A stretch of 64,000 nucleotides of DNA from NCBI GenBank assembly GCA_026874595.1, contig CM049311.1, positions 47,497,676 through 47,561,675 on the forward strand, read 5' to 3'. This document shows, piece by piece, positions 26,201 through 41,200 of the stretch; position 1 is the first letter of the stretch; each line of letters opens with the position of its first letter. The notes under the pieces are model-generated. The model saw nothing but the letters and a program-made list of their open reading frames with translations. It was not told the DNA's origin and searched no databases. The DNA comes from Sipunculus nudus. Taxonomy: Eukaryota; Annelida; Sipuncula; Golfingiida; Sipunculidae. Position numbers and translations under genes: made by a program.

Positions 26201-29200
26201 ATAACTTTCCTATTTAATCACAAACATGCAAATTTCACTCTGCAATACAAGTAGCATATTGAAGCAACTAGGTATACAAACTAATATTTAAGTCTTGTAT
26301 AATTCAAACTCATGCTTTATTTTGCCATACGATACAGCATATAATAATGCTTGAATCCACAAGCACCTTCCATCATGCCAGATAACAAGAAACAACTGAA
26401 GCAAGAATACTGGTAATAATTAAATGATACTGGAGCAGCATTTCTGATGAGAATCTGTGATCTTTGAGAAATTATCAGTGTGCTCAGATCAAAACTAAAC
26501 CAGTTACAATTTCTCAGTTCATCTAGAATATTTTCAAAGTTTTGTATTTATCAATCAGCTGACCCAGTCTCTCAGATTTTATTCTGACAGACAGTGGTAA
26601 CCTTTTTATCTTTAACTTTCTTTGGTCAAAGACTTTCAACATATATTTTTGGACAGAAGATTCTTTGGCCATGCATAGTATTATGATTGTCATTAAATAT
26701 CTTGCATCAATCTCTATACTTTCAGCTACCACAGGGTGCCTATAAGTGCATGAGAAATTTATGTGCTTAATATGATCAAACTTTCTTTGTTATAAATTTT
26801 AAAATTTGATCAGGACTACACTTAAATGTGACAGTTTCATCTAGAGCTAATATTTATGGGGAAGGTACACCGGTATGATCTGTTTAAACTACAAAGTTAA
26901 CACATGATAACTGATAGTCCTTGTTATACATTTTGCTAGTGAATGTTACACTGCGTATGCAAATATTAAGCTTTAGCTGTTACATGAACACAGACCCAGA
27001 AAGCACTGTAGGCAGTGCATATATATATGAACTGAACTGATGAACAAATAAAATTAAACTTCAACAAAACTGGAAATGTGATAACACACTGCAGGTAATT
27101 GCAGGATATGTATTTATGTATGTATGTTTGTATGTATACATGTACGTTTGTACTTGGAAATCATCAGTTAAATGCTCCTCTCCATCTTATCTATAAAACA
27201 GGAATCTGGCAGTGATGATATGGAACTACAATTATAATGTGCACAGCGCAACTTGAAGCATCCACTTACTTTGAGTCCGTATCTCTGTTCTCGCTATGTA
27301 CATATACACATATATAGATATATAAGCAATCCTAAAAATAATTAATCATTAACAAATCAAAGAAAAGCAAAGTAACTTAAAATAAAAAAAATTAATTTAA
27401 GAAATATGTGGATATATAGACTTTACCTGGGTGATTAACTACTAAGCTACTGTTTATGCAGAATGGCATAAATATAATGATGGTTCTAATGGATAAAAGA
27501 ACACTCCATGATATCTAAGTAAGCCTGTGGAATTTTCCAGGTAAAGTAGAACATCATTATTTGCTCAGTTTCTTTACTGGATCTTTGTCTGGATATATAT
27601 ACCATGAGTGTTACACAAGTAAAATGTTTGAATTCCTATTAAATTTCATCAAAATTACTGAATCCCTGGTAATTTGCAAGAGAAATTGGCAATATCTGAT
27701 TTATGAAGATTTGGCAGAATATCAAACTCAGTTGAGGTACTTTATTGGGAAATACTTAAAGTGAGTTTCATAAAAACAAAAATTCTTGGTAAGTTCTTGT
27801 GATGCCACCAAAGTTTATCATACATATTGACAGACACACTGAAACTAAACATATCATTATACGATCCATCTTTAATAAGTAAAAGCTTAAATTAATCACC
27901 CAGTGCCAGTAATGCATATTTTAAGGAATATCCAGAAGAAGCTGTTTTTTTCATAGGAAACCACAGTAGACTGACCAGAACAGGTGCTTTCATGTATCAA
28001 ATACTGACTCAACAAGAAATGTGTTGTTCCTGTTTGCTATGATGCTGTGGAATTCTGTATTGGAAAGCACTTTATTCATCCTTCTTCTATATACATGTAG
28101 TAACTCATAAGCAGTGATATCATAAACTCAAAATGAAAACACAATATGCATGCATGGCTACACATTATCATGTTCATTTGTTAATGATGTGACTTAAAAT
28201 GTTAACAAAGTATGTATAATGAATTATGAGAATCATCTGATGAAAACAAAAATGATTCTGCACTTGACCAATTTGTGAAGCCCTTTAAGCTGTCAATTAA
28301 AAAAAAAAGACAGGTGAAAAGTGAACAAACCCATGACAATGTTTTATATGAACAGAAATCACAAGTTAATTTATGTTGTTTACATACATAACACCAACTA
28401 TACAAATTCACACTGTTCAGGTTAAGTTAAAAGGGTTTACACAGATATATTTAGATCCGTCATTTGTTTTTAATCAGATCTCACATCTCCAAAATGTATC
28501 ACAATATTCAGTTCTTTATTGTTTCTCAGTTTTATTTGTACATATAACACCTTTTTCCATAGCTCTGCAAGGCTTGTTTGGAGCAATATTGTGAGGTGAT
28601 AACTGCGATCAAGAATCCAAAATTTCTCTAGGCTACATAAAATTTCAAGAAATTTGAGAAAATTCCTGGCAATTACTTTTCTCATATAATTTCAAGCGAG
28701 GGATCATGAAAGAAATAGGAACTGTGTTTGCATATGGAACTATTAGAACTAAACCAAAGTTTACCAAACTGATCGTAATAAATGACCTTGAATACTCTGC
28801 CATTCAGAATAACTGATTTGTTGAAATTTGAATTTGATGCATATCAACAATGATTTTGTGAGTATGTGTCCCACCTGGTAATTTTTTAAACTGAATATCC
28901 TGTGGTGAACAAAATGTAAGACTAAAGGCTATGTCACTATAAGATACAGTTTATCCTTGGCAAGTGCATAATCATTTTCTGTTTGGCACACCACACTCCA
29001 TGCACACATAATACATAAAATACCTCTTGCTACAGGTGTGTAAAAAGAGAGATCAAAAAAGTTAGTCTTGTTAAATCAACATTATAAATGTTCATAATAC
29101 AGCCCATACGCAGTAAGCACTTATACAAAAGAGCATAGAAAGCAATGCCATATAGCTGATTTATACAATTCCCTCAGTATGTACGTATACCTTTATTCAT

Positions 29201-32200
29201 ACTCAATGGGTTTGTGTAAATGTCATTACTCTCAAATAAACAAAACAGTCTACATTCATAAGGTAAAAGAGATACTAAAATAGTTTAAGAATGTACATTC
29301 TGTTGTCCAAGATGCTGTCAATTCTTAGTCTACCTGTAATGGGCCCTGGATGAATTTAAATTATAAATAACAATTAGAAGTGTGCTTATGCTGTTTTTGT
29401 CAGTCTATTCTTATTTTCCACATCTTATTTATAAAATCTGGGTGTTAGTGTTCAAAAGATGAATGCTTTTGAAAGGCTTGTGAGGAATGAATAAAACAGG
29501 ATGGACAGGGCACAGAAATAAGGCATATAAGGACAGTGCCAGGGTACAAATCTATCTGCAGAAAGAGTTTGGCATCAATTGATCCCATAGCTGCAGAGAA
29601 GAAGCCGGAATTACAATTTATCAGCCCTGTCCATTAATGTGATTTATGACTGCAGCTTATCGCTACATCAGAAGCAGACTTAAATAAAACTAAGTGGACC
29701 TGAATTAAGGGACAGCGTAATAATGAAGCCAGTGCCATTATATTTTTCAAAATGTCAAAATTAAGCTTACACTTCTAAAATAGCATGGCCAAGCTTTTGA
29801 ATACACACTGTAATATTAAATAAGATCATCTAATCATTCTCAGCTGTTATACATGAAAATCATTAGTCACATAAATGAGATTTATATGGAAACAAATGTT
29901 TCTTAAAACATACCTTGGCTGACCCTTATGAAGGCCGAATGTCATATTCAAGGAAAGAATGATTCGGAAGCCCTGTGCTGTGTATGGTTAAGAATAATGT
30001 TTTTACAGTTTGGAGCTTGTTGGTTAAATCAGATCCTCTTGTCTGAACATGTTTTAACTGTGGGTGTTGCCTTATGAATCAAATCTGTTTTCTGCACTAT
30101 ATGTATCACCAACATTTCTAAGGTACACACAGGAATTGCGGTCCATAACCAAAACCTAAAACAGAAGATTTTCTCTGTATGTTGGTTTGCTGTAGATTTA
30201 TCCCAAGGCTTTTTCACCCTTGTTAGAGAAATGTTAATTGTAATGCAGCACTCAAAAACTAATGTTATGAGTTGTCATCTCTCACCTTGGATGCTAATTT
30301 ATGCAGCAGAGGAAAAACATCAAGGTATGCCTGTATCGCCCCCTTCATGTCGTTGTAGGCATCCCAGTCCTTCAGTTTACTGGGCAGGGCCAGACACTCA
30401 TCCCAGTAAGACTCAACCTGTAATAAAAGAACCGGTTAAACTACATGTAACCTACACTCATTATGAAGCAGTTATACACTGCAGTCATTCCAGATCTCCT
30501 TCGTTTAAAACGCTACTATGAAAAGCAAGTTTTTTTGGTCTCAACAGCAGGGCTGGCATAGGGCCAAGAATCAGACCAGTGAGAACAGAGTGTCTCAGGT
30601 TTAAGACTTGGAAGTTGGATGCACAATGCGATACCACACTCTCATTGGTCTGATTGCAATTCTTTGCTCTGTGCCCACCCTGGTGGTGAAACCCAGAGAA
30701 TCTTGTTATACAAAGCAGCGGTTAAACTGAAGGAGATATAGAACCCTGCAGTGTATAACCAGTGCATGAGGAGTGTACATGTAACCTCACCTACCAAATG
30801 TTCTTCTCTGAGCACATCAAACAGATGGGAAGTTTAAGAAATAAAGCATGCTCATATGCATTAATGCAAAAAGTCATGTAAATAAATTAACTGCATACCT
30901 GTGCAAAGTGGCTAGAGTGATAAAACATGCTGTATGATCCTAATTTGCATACCACTAAAATGTTTATGTTATTATAATTGCAATTTTAATTTTTTTATGA
31001 ATCATATGGTACCTTTCAATAGTCAAACAAGAGTAACAAAGAATAAATGATTGATAGAATTTGATATTTACTCAAATTAGAAATGTAATGTTTATAATGA
31101 ATGTGAATATTATAATATGGTACAAGTATATGATTATATAAACAGCAATGAAAATTTTTCATGATTTTAATATGATTGGCATTGAAATTTGATAACTGAA
31201 CATACAAATATAAAAAATAATAAAATATACATAATTAGTTTTTAAGAAAACTGTAATTGTAATTGGATACTGATTAAAATGGGCATTTAATAAGCCTATC
31301 ATATTGACATATTTTAATCCCTATCTTAAAAATACTTCTCCATCTACTGGGAAAGAAATGTTTTCTCTGACCTCTGAGGTGGAAGCATCCAGATCAACTT
31401 CAGCCCACAAGGTGTCACGGAAGTGAGTGTCAAACCGCAGAAATTTCTGGAATAATCCATACAGCATCCCAAGCAGCTCTAGTTCCTGAAATAAACACAT
31501 TTATATACTAGTCACGCAACTTAAATTCAATATTATCTAGAGCAATACTAGAGACACATAACAAGTCACAGCATGAAGATCTTTTGATAGCTATCAGCAG
31601 GAACATGCAATTTAATTATACACTGGATATAAGTTGTTTATTAAAGAAATTATGGTGGTTCTGGTAAAAAAACTCTGAACAAATGATATATATTTAAAGA
31701 TAGGTCCATGGCCTGTTAGTGGCAGTGTCTCTTGAATTGAAGGATGAAGGTAATCATAAGATAAGATAAGAATGATTTGTTATTAACCTTCTGAACTTCT
31801 GTTTCATGTGCATATGGTTAGGAATAATCCAGAAATCATATTGGAAACTGGGACAAACCTCTCCAAGGTTTAATATTTCCCCTTTGAGGCACTGGTGGGG
31901 TTTCAAATGAGGACTGTGTGCTTTGATGTTCAATACCTTAACCACCAGAGGGCATGCTACCTCAGAATTTATGTATTTTATTTATTAGGGATGTAACAAT
32001 GCACTGAAAATGGATGCACTTAATTTAACCATCTGATTAAACTGCAATTGATTCTTAACCTTGGAATCAATTGATTTAGAGTATTATTTTTTTGCATGTA
32101 TAACTTGTTCATGAATTGAATGATTTCTATTTTAATTACATGTGATTTGGACAGAGGCAAAAGTGTAAAACACACATTGATGGCACACATTAAACTCTTT

Positions 32201-35200
32201 ATGTCAATGTCTCACGCAATATCACTTACCTCTCCAGTTTTATCCAGCTCAGGGAAAGGTTTGCAGGGAATACCAAACAGTTTAGACACAGAGTCAAGGG
32301 TGTTCCTCTTGGTGTCATACAGAGCATAGCGCTGCTGGAAGTCATGTAAACGAGAAACGGCTTCGGCTGGTGGGATACCTGGAACAGCAGGTCCCTGGGC
32401 ATCAAAGGCATTCCTGAACTGTATTACTTCCACCACAAAGGTCTGCAAGAAATGAAAGTGTACAATACAAGAACAGCTTCTGATTCTAAAAAAATAAAAC
32501 TATGACATTACAAAGAGAACATGTTTTGGAGCATGCAGTGTAATTAGAGCCCTTAAGGTGTATGCTCCCCAGGGGCATAGAAAAGCTACAAAAAGTCCTG
32601 AAATACAAAGACGACAAATTGTAAAATTGGATGAAACTAACATCATCAATCTATAAACCTTTCCTTTATTTTACATTCACACTGTTTTCTTCTTTATTTT
32701 AATAGATCCTCCTTTTATTTTATTTTCTCATGTTACTGTCACTTACAACCCAAGCTTCAGAAAAGTTCAGTAGTTTAACATGGCTTGTCATATTTATATT
32801 TTGAAATGTAACATTATTTTGAAAATGTGTTCTCTTAAGTACCCTCCCTAAGATGTTACTTGTTACATAGACATCAGTTAAAGAATATATACACATTATT
32901 GTGGTAACAATTTGATGGTGCTATACATTTCCCCATGGTTATTCATTTGTGTTTCTTGATTTATATCATTTCAAAACTGGAATACGGGTAGTTGAAAACT
33001 GACTAGGTTATCTGCCATATCACAGAAGCATGGGAAAAGTAAGGCATGGAATTTTCATGACATGACATGACTCCAAATTTGTGGCATCAATGATGCCAAA
33101 TAAACTCCTCATATATTTGCGATTTTCATCAAAAACAGATCTACAGATGGATACACCATGCAAGATTTTAGGCCAAGACACCAATCCACTACTGAAAAAA
33201 AGTGCATCAATGTATTCTTTAAAAAAAGACAAGCAGGTGGTGCCACCTGTCTGATCTACAACAAAGCTATCCATGATGGATAAACATGCCAAAATATCAG
33301 GCTGATACATCCATCCATTCCTAAAATATGAGCAATTTTTACCCAAAAGCAAAAAAGCAGAGTGTACACCACAAAAAAAAAAAAAACAATTGCAGATGGT
33401 GCCACAAGTCTTGAATACAAGATGAAGCGATCCAAGATCTATGGAAATGGACAATTTCAGGCCAATTAAGGGCAAATCGCTCCTGAGAAAAGGGCATTAA
33501 TGTATTCTACAAAAATGGGAAGGTTTGTGGTGCTACCTGTCTCATCTATAAGAAAACTCTCCAAGATGGATGGACATGCCAAATTTCAGACAAATACATT
33601 GAACCATTCCTGAGATATGAGCAATTTTCACCCAAAGCAAACACACTTATGGACACCACATGAAAACAATTGCAGATGGTGCACCAGTCTTGAATACAAT
33701 ATGAAGGGATCCAAGATCTATGGACATGCACAACTTCAGGCCAATTAGGGCAAATCGCTCCTGAGAAAAGGGCATTAATGTATTCTACTAAAATGGGGAG
33801 GTTGGTGGTGCTACCTGTCACATCTATAAGAAAATTCTCCAAGATGGATGGACATGCCAAATTTCAGACAAATACATTGAACCATTCCTGAGATATGAGC
33901 AATTTTCACCCAAAGCAAACACACTTATGGACACCACATGAAAACAATTGCAGATGGTGCACCAGTCTTGAATACAATATGAAGGGATCCAAGATCTATG
34001 GACATGCACAACTTCAGGCCAATTAGGGCAAATCGCTCCTGAGAAAAGGGCATTAATGTATTCTTCTAAAATGGGGAGGTTGGTGGTGCTACCTGTCACA
34101 TCTATAAGAAAATTCTCCAAGATGGATGGACATGCCAAATTTCAGACAAATACATTGAACCATTCCTGAGATATGAGCAATTTTCACCCAAAGCAAACAC
34201 ACTTATGGACACCACATGAAAACAATTGCAGATGGTGCCATCAGTCTTGAATACAAGATGAAGGGATCCAAGATCTATTGACATGCACAATGTCAGGCAG
34301 ATACGGCAAATCACTCCTGAGAAAAGGTTGTTAACTTATATTATGAAACGGTAAGGCAGATGGCATCTGGAAAACTCTCGAAGATGGATATACATGCCAA
34401 TTTCAGAACAATACAATGAACCACTCCTGAGATATGAGCATTTTTCACCTAAAGCAAATGTACGGATGGACACGCCACAAAAATTATTGCAGATGGCACC
34501 ATCAGCCTTAAAAACAAGATGGAGGTATCCAAGGTCTATGGGCATGCACAATTTCAGCCCAATACACTGAACCACTTCTGGGATATGGGCTGTTATCAAA
34601 AAGACATCCAGACTGCCACCAGTCTTTGTTAAGCACAACTACATCGGTGAGTGTATAACTATGCCAGGTTTTGGAAAGATCCGTCCAAGGGTCTCAGAGG
34701 GGTTCTCTGGAAGTTAGCACGGTGTCGGAGACGGTGGAACCCGGTCAAAAACACAGTATCTGCAAAACTTTGTTTCAGCAGATACCATAAATCATACAGG
34801 CAGAGCAGCTGTCTTTTTAAAATAATGTTAAAAAGAGCTATCACTCACACTTCTTTGCAGGGTTCCAAACATTCTATGAAAACCAAACAAAAAGGTTTCC
34901 CTGACTAATTTTCAAAACTTCAGGATCATTTTTTTTTCTATTTCCCCCACAAAAAAGACAAAACAGCCAATTTTCCACTAGATACTGTTTGGACATGAGA
35001 GAGACAAAATATAACAAATAACCAAATTTTCTTTATGGGAAAGGAAATCTCTTGCTTTTCCCTAACTTAGGCATTTTTGTCAAATTCCTAGATGTTTCGA
35101 GACTGGGAAATGGTAACCACTATGCCAACAAAATGGTAGTTTGGGCATTCTTTCCATACATGATACATGCCTGACTGTTCATGTGCTTTCACTTAGGCAT

Positions 35201-38200
35201 AAATTGTTTATTACATATAGATATTTCATCACTATCTTGAGCATTAGATATATATTTAATAAACATCAGCTGCTCAGCTTGTAACACATTATTTTCTATA
35301 ATCATCATTTTTTATTTCATTCATCACTGTAGCAGCTATGTTGTGATTTATTTGGTTTACACAAGCTGCTCACGGTGCTCAGTGAGGCTGACTATATATC
35401 ACTAGATATAGGCCAGGGACAGTGTCTGGGTGCAGCTTTTAAGGGAGGCTTTGAGTAGTTTGACCTTAGGGGAAGCCTCCTAAAGGGGCCTTGCAAACTC
35501 AGGGTGCAGCTATAAATAAGATACGAGGTCATAAAAAGAGGATCTATGGTAACTCATTTTCAGGTTTTCCCCTGATTTCCAGGTTGGCTGGGAACCCTAT
35601 CTCTGGGACTGATGCTGTATGTGCGTCGTCTGTGAGGTGGTATGACAGACCTTGATCTGTTTGTCCAGCTCCTGCTCAAACGCCACCCTCTTCTCCTTCA
35701 TCAGCAGGTAGCGAACCTCCTCGGCCAGCACCAGCAGCTCCTGCCAGTACTCCCGCAGCATGTCAACCTCCTGTACCTCCTTACGAGGCAGCCGTAGCTC
35801 AAATTCCCTGCCAGAATCAACAACAATATTAATATTTCTGGAACATTGTGCCTGTGCAGTTATAGTCTCTGCATTTTGACTTGAAGCATCCAACTTGCCA
35901 CATCGAGGTTTTAGTACATACAAAAGATGGTGGAAGCTTCGAAGATGAATGATTTTGAAATGCTTGCGAGAAATGAATCAGAGTTTGATAAGGGCATAGA
36001 AATATTAGGATAACAGTAGGATACATAGTGAGACTTCTGGTACAAAACCAGACTAATTTTTATGGATAGGTCCATGGGCTGTTGATACCATTGTCTACTA
36101 AATGCGGAAGAAGGTGACTGTATGATTTATATGGTTTTACATGTATAGAGTTAGAAATAACCCATAACATATAACCTGTAAAGAATTTAGAGCAGATATA
36201 TCAGGCATTGTCAAGATATCACCATGTTGCCTTTAAGGCCCTAGCAGAATGCAAATCAGGGACATTTAGAGCTGTATTATTACTCATCAGACAATGGTTA
36301 GGTCTTAACATGTACCAAAATTCAGGCCTGTATTCTACAACATCAGACAATGTTTAGGTCTTAACATTTACCAAAAGGCAGTTTTACACAAACCAGTAAT
36401 TCAATCTTTTATTTTGATTTCTTATATAATAATGCTGCATTTAAATTGCAACAAACGGTACAAATGTGTTGCAAAGAAAACTTCCATTATGTGATACAGT
36501 ATTTATACTGGCATGTTACATTCATCCAGAAGTAGCATTAAAATATCATGTTTTATTTAATAAAGTTTAAACTACATGATTGCATGTGACACTGTCGATT
36601 ATGTGATACAGTATTTATACTGGCATGTTACATTCATCCAGCTGTAGCATTAAAATATCACTTTTTATTTAATAAAGTTTAAACTACATGAATGCATGTG
36701 AAACTGTCATACATGAACCCACCTTAGTTTGCAAGACAAAATATCCCACTTCCTCATACATGAACTTACCTGAGTTTCTCGTACATAGTCTCGATTGGAA
36801 GATAGATGTCATCTATTTTATTCTCCATGTCTCTCAGTTCTTCCAGCAGATGGAGTGAGCTGTTCAGCTGATCAAGAGTCGTAACATTCAGCTCCAATCG
36901 TTGACGAACATTTGACCGATACAAGACTGCTGCATCTAGCTTTTTCTGGAAGAGATATAAAAAGACTCGTGTATTTTAGTATGAAATAAAACAGCATGAA
37001 TTGTAGCATAATATAATATGTAAAAATAACAATTAGTCTCAACAAAGTCTCTCAATGCTCCTGTTTGGAAAAGATTTATCCATGAACAACAATTAATGCT
37101 TAAGTTCACTGCAGCATACTGTTTTTACCATTAAGTAATTCCAATGTTTTCTTCCTCATATCTCAGATATCTCATATGCCTGCGGAAACAGCCAGATAAA
37201 AAAAATAAATATACAAGATGAAACTTTTCTCCAGATACCTTGATGACACATAAATATTTTTAAATACACAAGTGAAATAAATAACCCTTATTTATCTTAT
37301 CAACAAAAAATAACTGACAATAAGCAATACTATAAGTACAGTACTGTAGACCATGTCTGAAAGCCCACCTGTCTATTAAGAATACCCAGTACCCTATGTA
37401 GCACCAAAAGCATTCACATCAGTTATAACTGACCTGCCTAATAAGACCACCTGTGAATTAAGACCACTTTTGGCCAGTCTCATGGGTGGTCTCATAACAC
37501 AGGTTTCACTGTATTACCTTTGCTTCTTCATGCAGCACGGATGCGTACAGGTTCTTCCAGGTCATTGCGAACCCCTGCAGAGCGTCCTTGATTGGCTCAC
37601 TGTTTAGACATATGGGGCCTACAGGCAGGACCATAGGAATAGCCAGCACCTTCTTCTCAATGCGCAGCAGGCGCTCAACTTCACGTTTGATGGCGGGTAT
37701 CCCTGGATCATGCCTGATGAAGTCATAGTAATTGCCGCGCATGTCATCCTTCCACAGAAAGTCATACATGCTGAAATGGTGGAGGTGCTGCTTCATAATG
37801 CTCTGGAGATCTGCATAAAACAACAGTTTTTTTCCGGAATAAATGACAAGCTCCATTCCTTTGAGATTTTCCTGTGTATAACGAAGAAATTATTAAAATG
37901 ATGAGTTTCATGTACATCAGTCTAAGCACTGGTTCAGTCAGAGCTGTGGCTTGGTGATATGACATTTGAAGTCTGAGTTTCTGAACATAAAGGTGCCTTC
38001 AGTCAGGCTGGGTTTACAGCATTCAATATAAGGCCATAAACTTTGCCAACAGAGCCATCTATCTGCTATTAGTTGAACTTAATCTGTTTCCAACTGAATA
38101 TGTGGATTTGTGCATCACAACATTATCCGCCACTATGTGTTCTCATTAGAGCAGGTAAAGAGCCAATGCCTAAATATACAACAATTTCACCAAGGTATCA

Positions 38201-41200
38201 TGTCCTTTAACTGTCACATACACTGTTGGAGGGCATCTTTTGCATAACTCATCATGACAGTTGGCTTACCATCTACGACTGTTGAGAGCTGGTCCCTGAT
38301 TTCATCTACAGCATCTTCCTCCTGAACTCTGCTGAAGAACAGCTCTCCAAGGTTGTCACCTCCAAGCCAGCTCACACCTACAAACAGTCACAAAATACAG
38401 CGAGTTAGTCACACACTACAGCAAGTCATAGTCAGTCACACTACAGCAAAACAGTCACACACTATAGCAAGTCATAGTCAGTCACAAAGCACAGCAAAAC
38501 AGTCACACACTACAGCAAGTCATAGTCAGTCACAAAGCACAGCAAAACAGTCATACACTACAGCAAGTCATAGTCAGTCACAAACAACAGCAAAACAGTC
38601 ACACACTACAGCAAGTCATAGTCAGTCACAAAGCACATCAAAACAGTCACACACTACAGCAAGTCATAGTCAGTCACAAAGCACAGCAAAACAGTCACAC
38701 ACTACAGCAAGTCATAGTCAGTCACAAAGCACAGCAAAACAGTCACACACTATAGCAAGTCATAGTCAGTCACAAAGCACATCAAAACAGTCACACACTA
38801 CAGCAAGTCATAGTCAGTCACAAAGCACAGCAAAACAGTCACACACTACAGCAAGTCATAGTCAGTCACAAAGCACAGCAAGTCATAGTCAGTCAAACTA
38901 CAGCAAAACAGTCACACACTACAGCAAGTCATAGTCAGTCAAACTACAGCAAAACAATCATACAGTACAGCAAGTCACAGTCAGTCACAAACAACAGCAA
39001 AACTGTCACACAATACAACCAGTTGCAGTCAGTGACAAATTGCATCAAAACAATCACAAACCACAGCAAATATGGCTCTCCCAGTTTATAATGATTGTGT
39101 TTAATGTTTCAAATCGATTATTGTAATTGTTCCAGAGCTATTGACCATTGCAATAATTCTTGTCACAGCCAATGATAATTGTATTATTCATCTGTACTTT
39201 TTGAAGTCGAACCACCCCTGCTCTTACATATTTTGTGCACCCATATTATGTGGTTATACAGCTGAGAGCACCCTGCTGAGACCTTCTACATATATAAACC
39301 TATAAAACAGTATAAGATTACATTGTCACTCTCCAAGGTATCACAAAGTAGTCACTAAAATTCCACTTTCACATAAATGATGCTACTACACCATACTTCA
39401 TGACCAAGGCACCTTCCCAGATCACAAGGTATAACAAAACCAGGATAAATCTATGCTGACCTTTTGCAACAGCGAGGATGTTGGTGGCAACTGTATTGAC
39501 CGCTGTCTGGACAGTGACCAGTGGGGGCTCAATCAGGATATCAGGGATAGAGAACTTGACCGCCACCTCAAACCTGTGAATAAATTTAAAATACACATCT
39601 GATCTTTACAAAATACCATATATACAAATGGACACTGGGTAAGTCATTTTCAGTTCAAGAATAAATGTAGATAAATAGATGTAGATAAATTGAAGGCAAG
39701 CATCTGGCTGTGACATTTATGTGACTCTAAATCAGGGATACTTCTTTTTCATGTAGTTTCCCATAATTTATGATGGATGACAAATTGCACATGACGGTAC
39801 CGATAGTGACTCATATACTGGACCAAAGTATAGTATTGTAATTTGTTTGGATTAAAGTGAGATATAGCTGTCCATGAGATTCTATAGAGATTCATGATTT
39901 GAGGAGAACACATTTTGGAATTTTTTCAAACTTCACAAGCTTCTGATACTACTGTCATTGATAGACATCTACAAATAAGCCCAAAATATTTAAGAATCCA
40001 GTAAGCTTGGGACTATCTCAGAATGCCATGTGCAATATGCATCTTATAAAGCCAAGAATCCTTGTAACCTCTTGTAATTTTGGTTTTCTGAAGACTGTCT
40101 ATATCGAGCAGGCTTTAATATGTGTTAATTGTAGTGATGGGCTGATGATCAATTATAACTGATGATCAGTCAGTTGGAGCAAAACAATCTAATCATCAAT
40201 CTTGCCATGCCATATAAACTTAGTAAACTTGCTACAGAGTTTTGGACATAACAGGCTCTGTGATGAAGATATGTGTGCTTTCATAAGATTAATACCAGCA
40301 AACTTCTGTGATTTCTACTAACTTACAACCTAAAGTTACTAAATACATATGTGGGTTGCTGAAATGTTATATATATTAGGCAAAATCTAGGCCTGTATTT
40401 CAGATGCCACTATGTAGGTCTTTATATGGTCTGAAATTTCATACCCCAAAACAACCTATTATTTATGATTATTGGTCCAAAGAGGTAAACTTAATTTTAC
40501 TGATGATCAATCATGAAATTATAACTGATTTCTGACACTATTTAACTGCACATTTTTGATATTTGGTGGTATGAAGCATTTGTGCATGAAAGTAGACCAC
40601 ATAATATCACACTATGTAAAACTTACTGTAGGTATGTAGCCTCTGAGGAAAGCTCGGTGGTCCACGTCATGTCTGACAACATGGATAAGATTGACATGGG
40701 TCGTACAGCTTCATTGGACAGCGCTGAGTGGCTGCGGCGTGGGGACGCTGTTGACGGTCGTGGACTGGGACTGCTGCTGGCTCTGCTGGGAGCATTAGAC
40801 ATGGCGCTGGCAGCGCGTATCACTTCTCCTGTACAGCCACAGGACTCAGCCAGCGTGACTAGGGAGCGGGTGGTGGCCATCAGAATGGCCTGGTAGATCT
40901 CATCACAGTAGTGACCTGGTTATTAACATAAATTATGCAAAATAAATAACAGTTGTGACTTTGTACTTATCATAGAATATTATGTGATATGAATCAAAGA
41001 ATAGTGACTGGTAAATAATAATCAGTGTTGACCTGGTTAATATATATTCAGCAAAATGAATCAATGTAGTGACTGATAAATATTTTAAATCATGAAAATT
41101 GAATCAGATTAATGACTGGTAATTATCATAAATTATGGACAATTAATTAGGGTGATCTGGTAATTACAATAAATTATGCAAAATTCAGGCAGATCAGCAA

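Larger units (their letters stand above)
35808..36769 (-). other. Intron 17
   Basis: 962 bp. Contains a two-copy 111-bp direct repeat, a two-copy repeat at 36291-36375 (ACATCAGACAATGTTTAGGT), an echo of the exon 17 donor near 36720, and a dispersed repeat at 35925-36240. Confidence 0.8.

Noticed and set aside
33546-34638. Minus-strand Cys-rich frames of 100-104 codons
   Set aside because: They recur at the 278-bp repeat period and match no family; no acceptor/donor pair fits the dynein frame.
38353-38934. Plus-strand 193-codon Ser/His/Thr/Gln frame
   Set aside because: Translation of the 48-bp minisatellite, antisense to the gene and overlapping the exon 15 border.
40582-40896. Plus-strand 104-codon frame
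   Set aside because: Antisense of exon 13, which matches the dynein tail and fits both splice phases.
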